Origin: CAZSAL01 sp964604825
GTDB lineage: Bacteria > Elusimicrobiota > Elusimicrobia > 2-01-FULL-59-12
Assembly (NCBI GenBank): GCA_964604825.1
Contig: CAZSAL010000075.1
Coordinates: 1-7,752, forward strand
Length of the DNA: 7,752 nucleotides
Reading direction: 5' to 3'
Part shown: positions 6,009-7,752 of the stretch, in pieces
Numbering within the stretch: position 1 is the stretch's first letter
How the letters are laid out: each line of letters opens with the position of its first letter
The notes under the pieces: generated by a model
What the model was told of the DNA's origin: nothing
The model's input: only the letters and a program-made list of their open reading frames with translations
Database searches by the model: none
Program-made: the position numbers and the translations under genes

Positions 6009-7031
6009 ATGGAAAAACGTTTAATCAATAAAGACGCACTGGCGGGCATTGCCAAAAAGATGGCAGGGGATTTCCTGGTTTGGGCTCCGGTGAAAAAAGA
6101 AGACAATGTACTTTTTGAACCATTGCAAAAGGATGCTGAACCTTTCTTTGCTTATTTAAATTCCAAGAATGCACCGAAGAATGTTTTTTTTCCGCACACG
6201 GAAACGATGATGAAATATACCCGTACGGGAAAAGGCATGGTTTTTTCCGAGGACGAAAACAAAGCTGATCAGTCTGTTTTGTTTGGCGTGCGTCCCTGTG
6301 ACGCGCATAGTTTTGTTCTGCTGGATAAGCTTTTCGATCAGGAAAAATACAAGGATGGTTACTACATTGCCAAACGGCAAAACACAACGGTTATTTCAAT
6401 GGCCTGTGTAAAACCGCCTTATGCGAGCTGTTTTTGCACATCGGTTGACGGCGAGCCTGTTTCCTCGGACGGCGCGGACATTCTGCTGACAGATATTGGT
6501 TCTGACTATCTGGTTGAGTTTATTACGCCCAAGGGCGAGAAGCTGGTTAAATATTTCGGTGAAACAAAGGCTGATGCGGCGGCGGAAACCAGAAAAAACG
6601 AAATCGCGGCCAAGGCCAAAGAAATGATTAAGTCCAAAATACCCGCTCACGAAATCAAACCGATTCTGGATAAAAATTTCGATAATCCTTTCTGGAACAC
6701 GATTTATGCCAAATGTCTGGCTTGCGGCACCTGCACCTATTTGTGTCCCACCTGTCATTGTTTCGATATCAGTGACGAGGTTAAAGGCAGCGACGGCATT
6801 CGGATCCGGTCGTGGGATTCCTGCATGTTCCCCATGTTTACCAAGGAAACATCCGGTCACAATCCACGGATTTCACAGAAAGAAAGATGGCGTCAACGAA
6901 CGATGCATAAGTTCAAGTATTATGTGGATAATTTTAACGCGATTGCCTGTGTGGGCTGCGGCAGATGCGTTATGTCTTGTCCTGTGAATATTGATATTCG
7001 AAAAATTGTTGAAGATATTTCAAAATTATAA
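6009..7031 (+). CDS. FlxB/AsrA-like 4Fe-4S dicluster electron-transfer protein
   Basis: Predicted partner of the FAD/NAD(P) oxidoreductase gene that follows 14 bases later, moving electrons between that flavin and the Hdr part. The 340-residue protein has an N-terminal domain with GVRPCDAHS (C97) and a MACVKPP...SCFCTS stretch (C133, C141, C143), signatures shared by anaerobic sulfite reductase subunit A, sulfhydrogenase beta subunits and FlxB. Two C-terminal [4Fe-4S] motifs follow: C236/239/242/246 with C249 and C251 close behind, and C314/317/320/324 ending CPVNIDIRK. The ATG is preceded by AGGGA at 5999-6003. No siroheme enzyme subunit is near, so a FlxB role fits better than true sulfite reduction. 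That is inference from neighbours. Confidence 0.9.
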   Translation: MEKRLINKDALAGIAKKMAGDFLVWAPVKKEDNVLFEPLQKDAEPFFAYLNSKNAPKNVFFPHTETMMKYTRTGKGMVFSEDENKADQSVLFGVRPCDAHSFVLLDKLFDQEKYKDGYYIAKRQNTTVISMACVKPPYASCFCTSVDGEPVSSDGADILLTDIGSDYLVEFITPKGEKLVKYFGETKADAAAETRKNEIAAKAKEMIKSKIPAHEIKPILDKNFDNPFWNTIYAKCLACGTCTYLCPTCHCFDISDEVKGSDGIRIRSWDSCMFPMFTKETSGHNPRISQKERWRQRTMHKFKYYVDNFNAIACVGCGRCVMSCPVNIDIRKIVEDISKL

Positions 7032-7045
7032 CTAGGGAGTTAGTA

Positions 7046-7752
7046 ATGCAAAACCCGTATATACCTTATCCTGTTGTGGTGGATAAAATCATTACTGAGG
7101 TCGATACCAAAGACATCAAGACTTTTCGTTTTAAATTCGTAAATCCCGAAGACGAAGCGAAATACAATTACATTCCTGGCCAGTTCGGCGAGCTTTCCAT
7201 TTTCGGCAAAGGCGAATCGCCCATCGGTATCGCTTCTTCTCCGACACAAAAAGGCTATGTTGAATTTACCGTGCAAAAAGCCGGTGTGGTCACCTCGGCG
7301 CTCCATGAAATGGAAGAAGGCACCGTGATGGGCATCCGTGGCCCGTTGGGCAATTCCTGGCCTCTGGAATTTCTCGAAGGGAAAAATATTGTCATTGTCG
7401 GCGGCGGGTTTGCATTTACCACGTTGCGCTCTCTGATCAATTACATGATTTACGGCGACAACCGTAAACGCTTTGGCAACATCACTATTATTTACGGCGC
7501 GAGAACTCCGGGCCTGCTGCTTTATAAAGATGAATTAATCGAGTGGGGCAAAAGAACCGATTTAAATCTTAATGTTACTGTTGACAAAGGTGACGCGACC
7601 TGGAAGGGCAAGGAAGGTTTTGTCCCCGCGGTATGTAAAGAAGTCGCGCCCGGCAAGGAAAACGCTGTGGCGGTTATCTGTGGCCCTCCCGTTATGATCC
7701 GCTTTACCTTGCCGGTGTTTTTTGATATGGGTTTCTCCAAGAGAAATATTAT
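7046..7752 (+). CDS. FlxA/AsrB-like FAD/NAD(P)-binding oxidoreductase (3' end cut by window)
   Basis: Ferredoxin-NADP reductase-fold flavoprotein, expected to exchange electrons between NAD(P)H and the dicluster protein upstream. 235 complete codons are visible and the frame is still open at the edge. The FAD domain has PGQF (44-47), ESPIGIASSP (57-66) in the place of the usual RxYS-type FAD motif, as in AsrB/PyrK-like relatives that read EAPIS, and GVVTSAL (80-86). After RGPLGNSWP (98-106) the nucleotide-binding domain begins with IVGGGFAFTTLRS (117-129) and reaches CGPPVM (212-217). The C-terminal cysteine cluster expected in this family ([2Fe-2S], PyrK/AsrB style) would lie just beyond the window. 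The ATG follows AGGGAG at 7034-7039 by six bases. The loop at 119-126 departs from the common GGGxGxxP form. Confidence 0.88.
   Translation, partial: MQNPYIPYPVVVDKIITEVDTKDIKTFRFKFVNPEDEAKYNYIPGQFGELSIFGKGESPIGIASSPTQKGYVEFTVQKAGVVTSALHEMEEGTVMGIRGPLGNSWPLEFLEGKNIVIVGGGFAFTTLRSLINYMIYGDNRKRFGNITIIYGARTPGLLLYKDELIEWGKRTDLNLNVTVDKGDATWKGKEGFVPAVCKEVAPGKENAVAVICGPPVMIRFTLPVFFDMGFSKRNI

Noticed and set aside
6396..6860. Minus-strand open frame of about 154 codons inside the FlxB-like gene
   Set aside because: It lies wholly within a well-supported sense gene, has no recognisable motif and no convincing ribosome-binding site.
7214..7243. Lack of the RxYS FAD motif in the FlxA-like protein as a sign of lost flavin binding
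   Set aside because: AsrB/PyrK-type relatives also carry an E-(A/S)-P-I type motif at this position, so it is a subfamily feature.
22..7752. CRISPR arrays, tRNA/rRNA genes, insertion sequences, selenocysteine codons
   Set aside because: No spaced direct repeats, no RNA gene signatures and no transposase were seen. None of the seven genes contains an in-frame TGA that would suggest selenocysteine.

Overview
The window lies inside one long plus-strand operon for a flavin-based electron-transfer complex of the heterodisulfide reductase (Hdr) / Flx (NADH dehydrogenase-like) type. Iron-sulfur proteins occupy almost every base. The gene set (HdrA, HdrB, HdrC, MvhD/FlxD, AsrA-like dicluster proteins, an FAD/NAD oxidoreductase), the roughly half G+C composition, the Shine-Dalgarno starts (ATG, one GTG, one TTG) and the tight gene spacing point to a strict anaerobe. 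A sulfate-reducing or syntrophic Desulfobacterota lineage (Syntrophales/Smithella-like or relatives) is my inference from these families. No ribosomal or taxonomic marker is present.

Layout, all on +: (1) 22-2919, a very large HdrA-type flavoprotein whose N-terminal GltD-like part lies off the left edge and whose reading frame is broken at about nt 20-28; (2) 2962-3402, an MvhD/FlxD [2Fe-2S] adaptor; (3) 3448-4458, a 336-aa protein with two C-terminal [4Fe-4S] motifs and an FrhB/FlxC-like front half; (4) 4483-5010, HdrC; (5) 5086-5934, HdrB with two complete CCG motifs; (6) 6009-7031, a 340-aa FlxB/AsrA-like dicluster protein; (7) 7046 to the right edge, the FlxA-like FAD/NAD(P) oxidoreductase, cut before its C-terminal iron-sulfur site. 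Intergenic gaps are 14-75 bases, with no clear promoter or rho-independent terminator. They hold ribosome-binding sites and two or three small inverted repeats. No gap exceeds 300 bases.

Likely joint function (known families, inferred assembly): the FlxA-like protein takes hydride from a pyridine nucleotide, or gives it back. Electrons pass through the dicluster proteins and the MvhD adaptor to the HdrA flavin, where they may bifurcate. One branch goes to a low-potential acceptor through the HdrA C-terminal ferredoxin domain. The other goes through HdrC to the non-cubane clusters of HdrB, which reduce a disulfide or another thiol-type acceptor. In syntrophs such a complex could run in reverse (confurcation).

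Most notable are the oversized, multi-module HdrA, the gene order (Hdr subunits interleaved with Flx-type subunits), the presence of two similar dicluster proteins in one operon, an unusual nucleotide-binding loop in the FlxA-like protein, and the probable one-base frameshift at the left edge.
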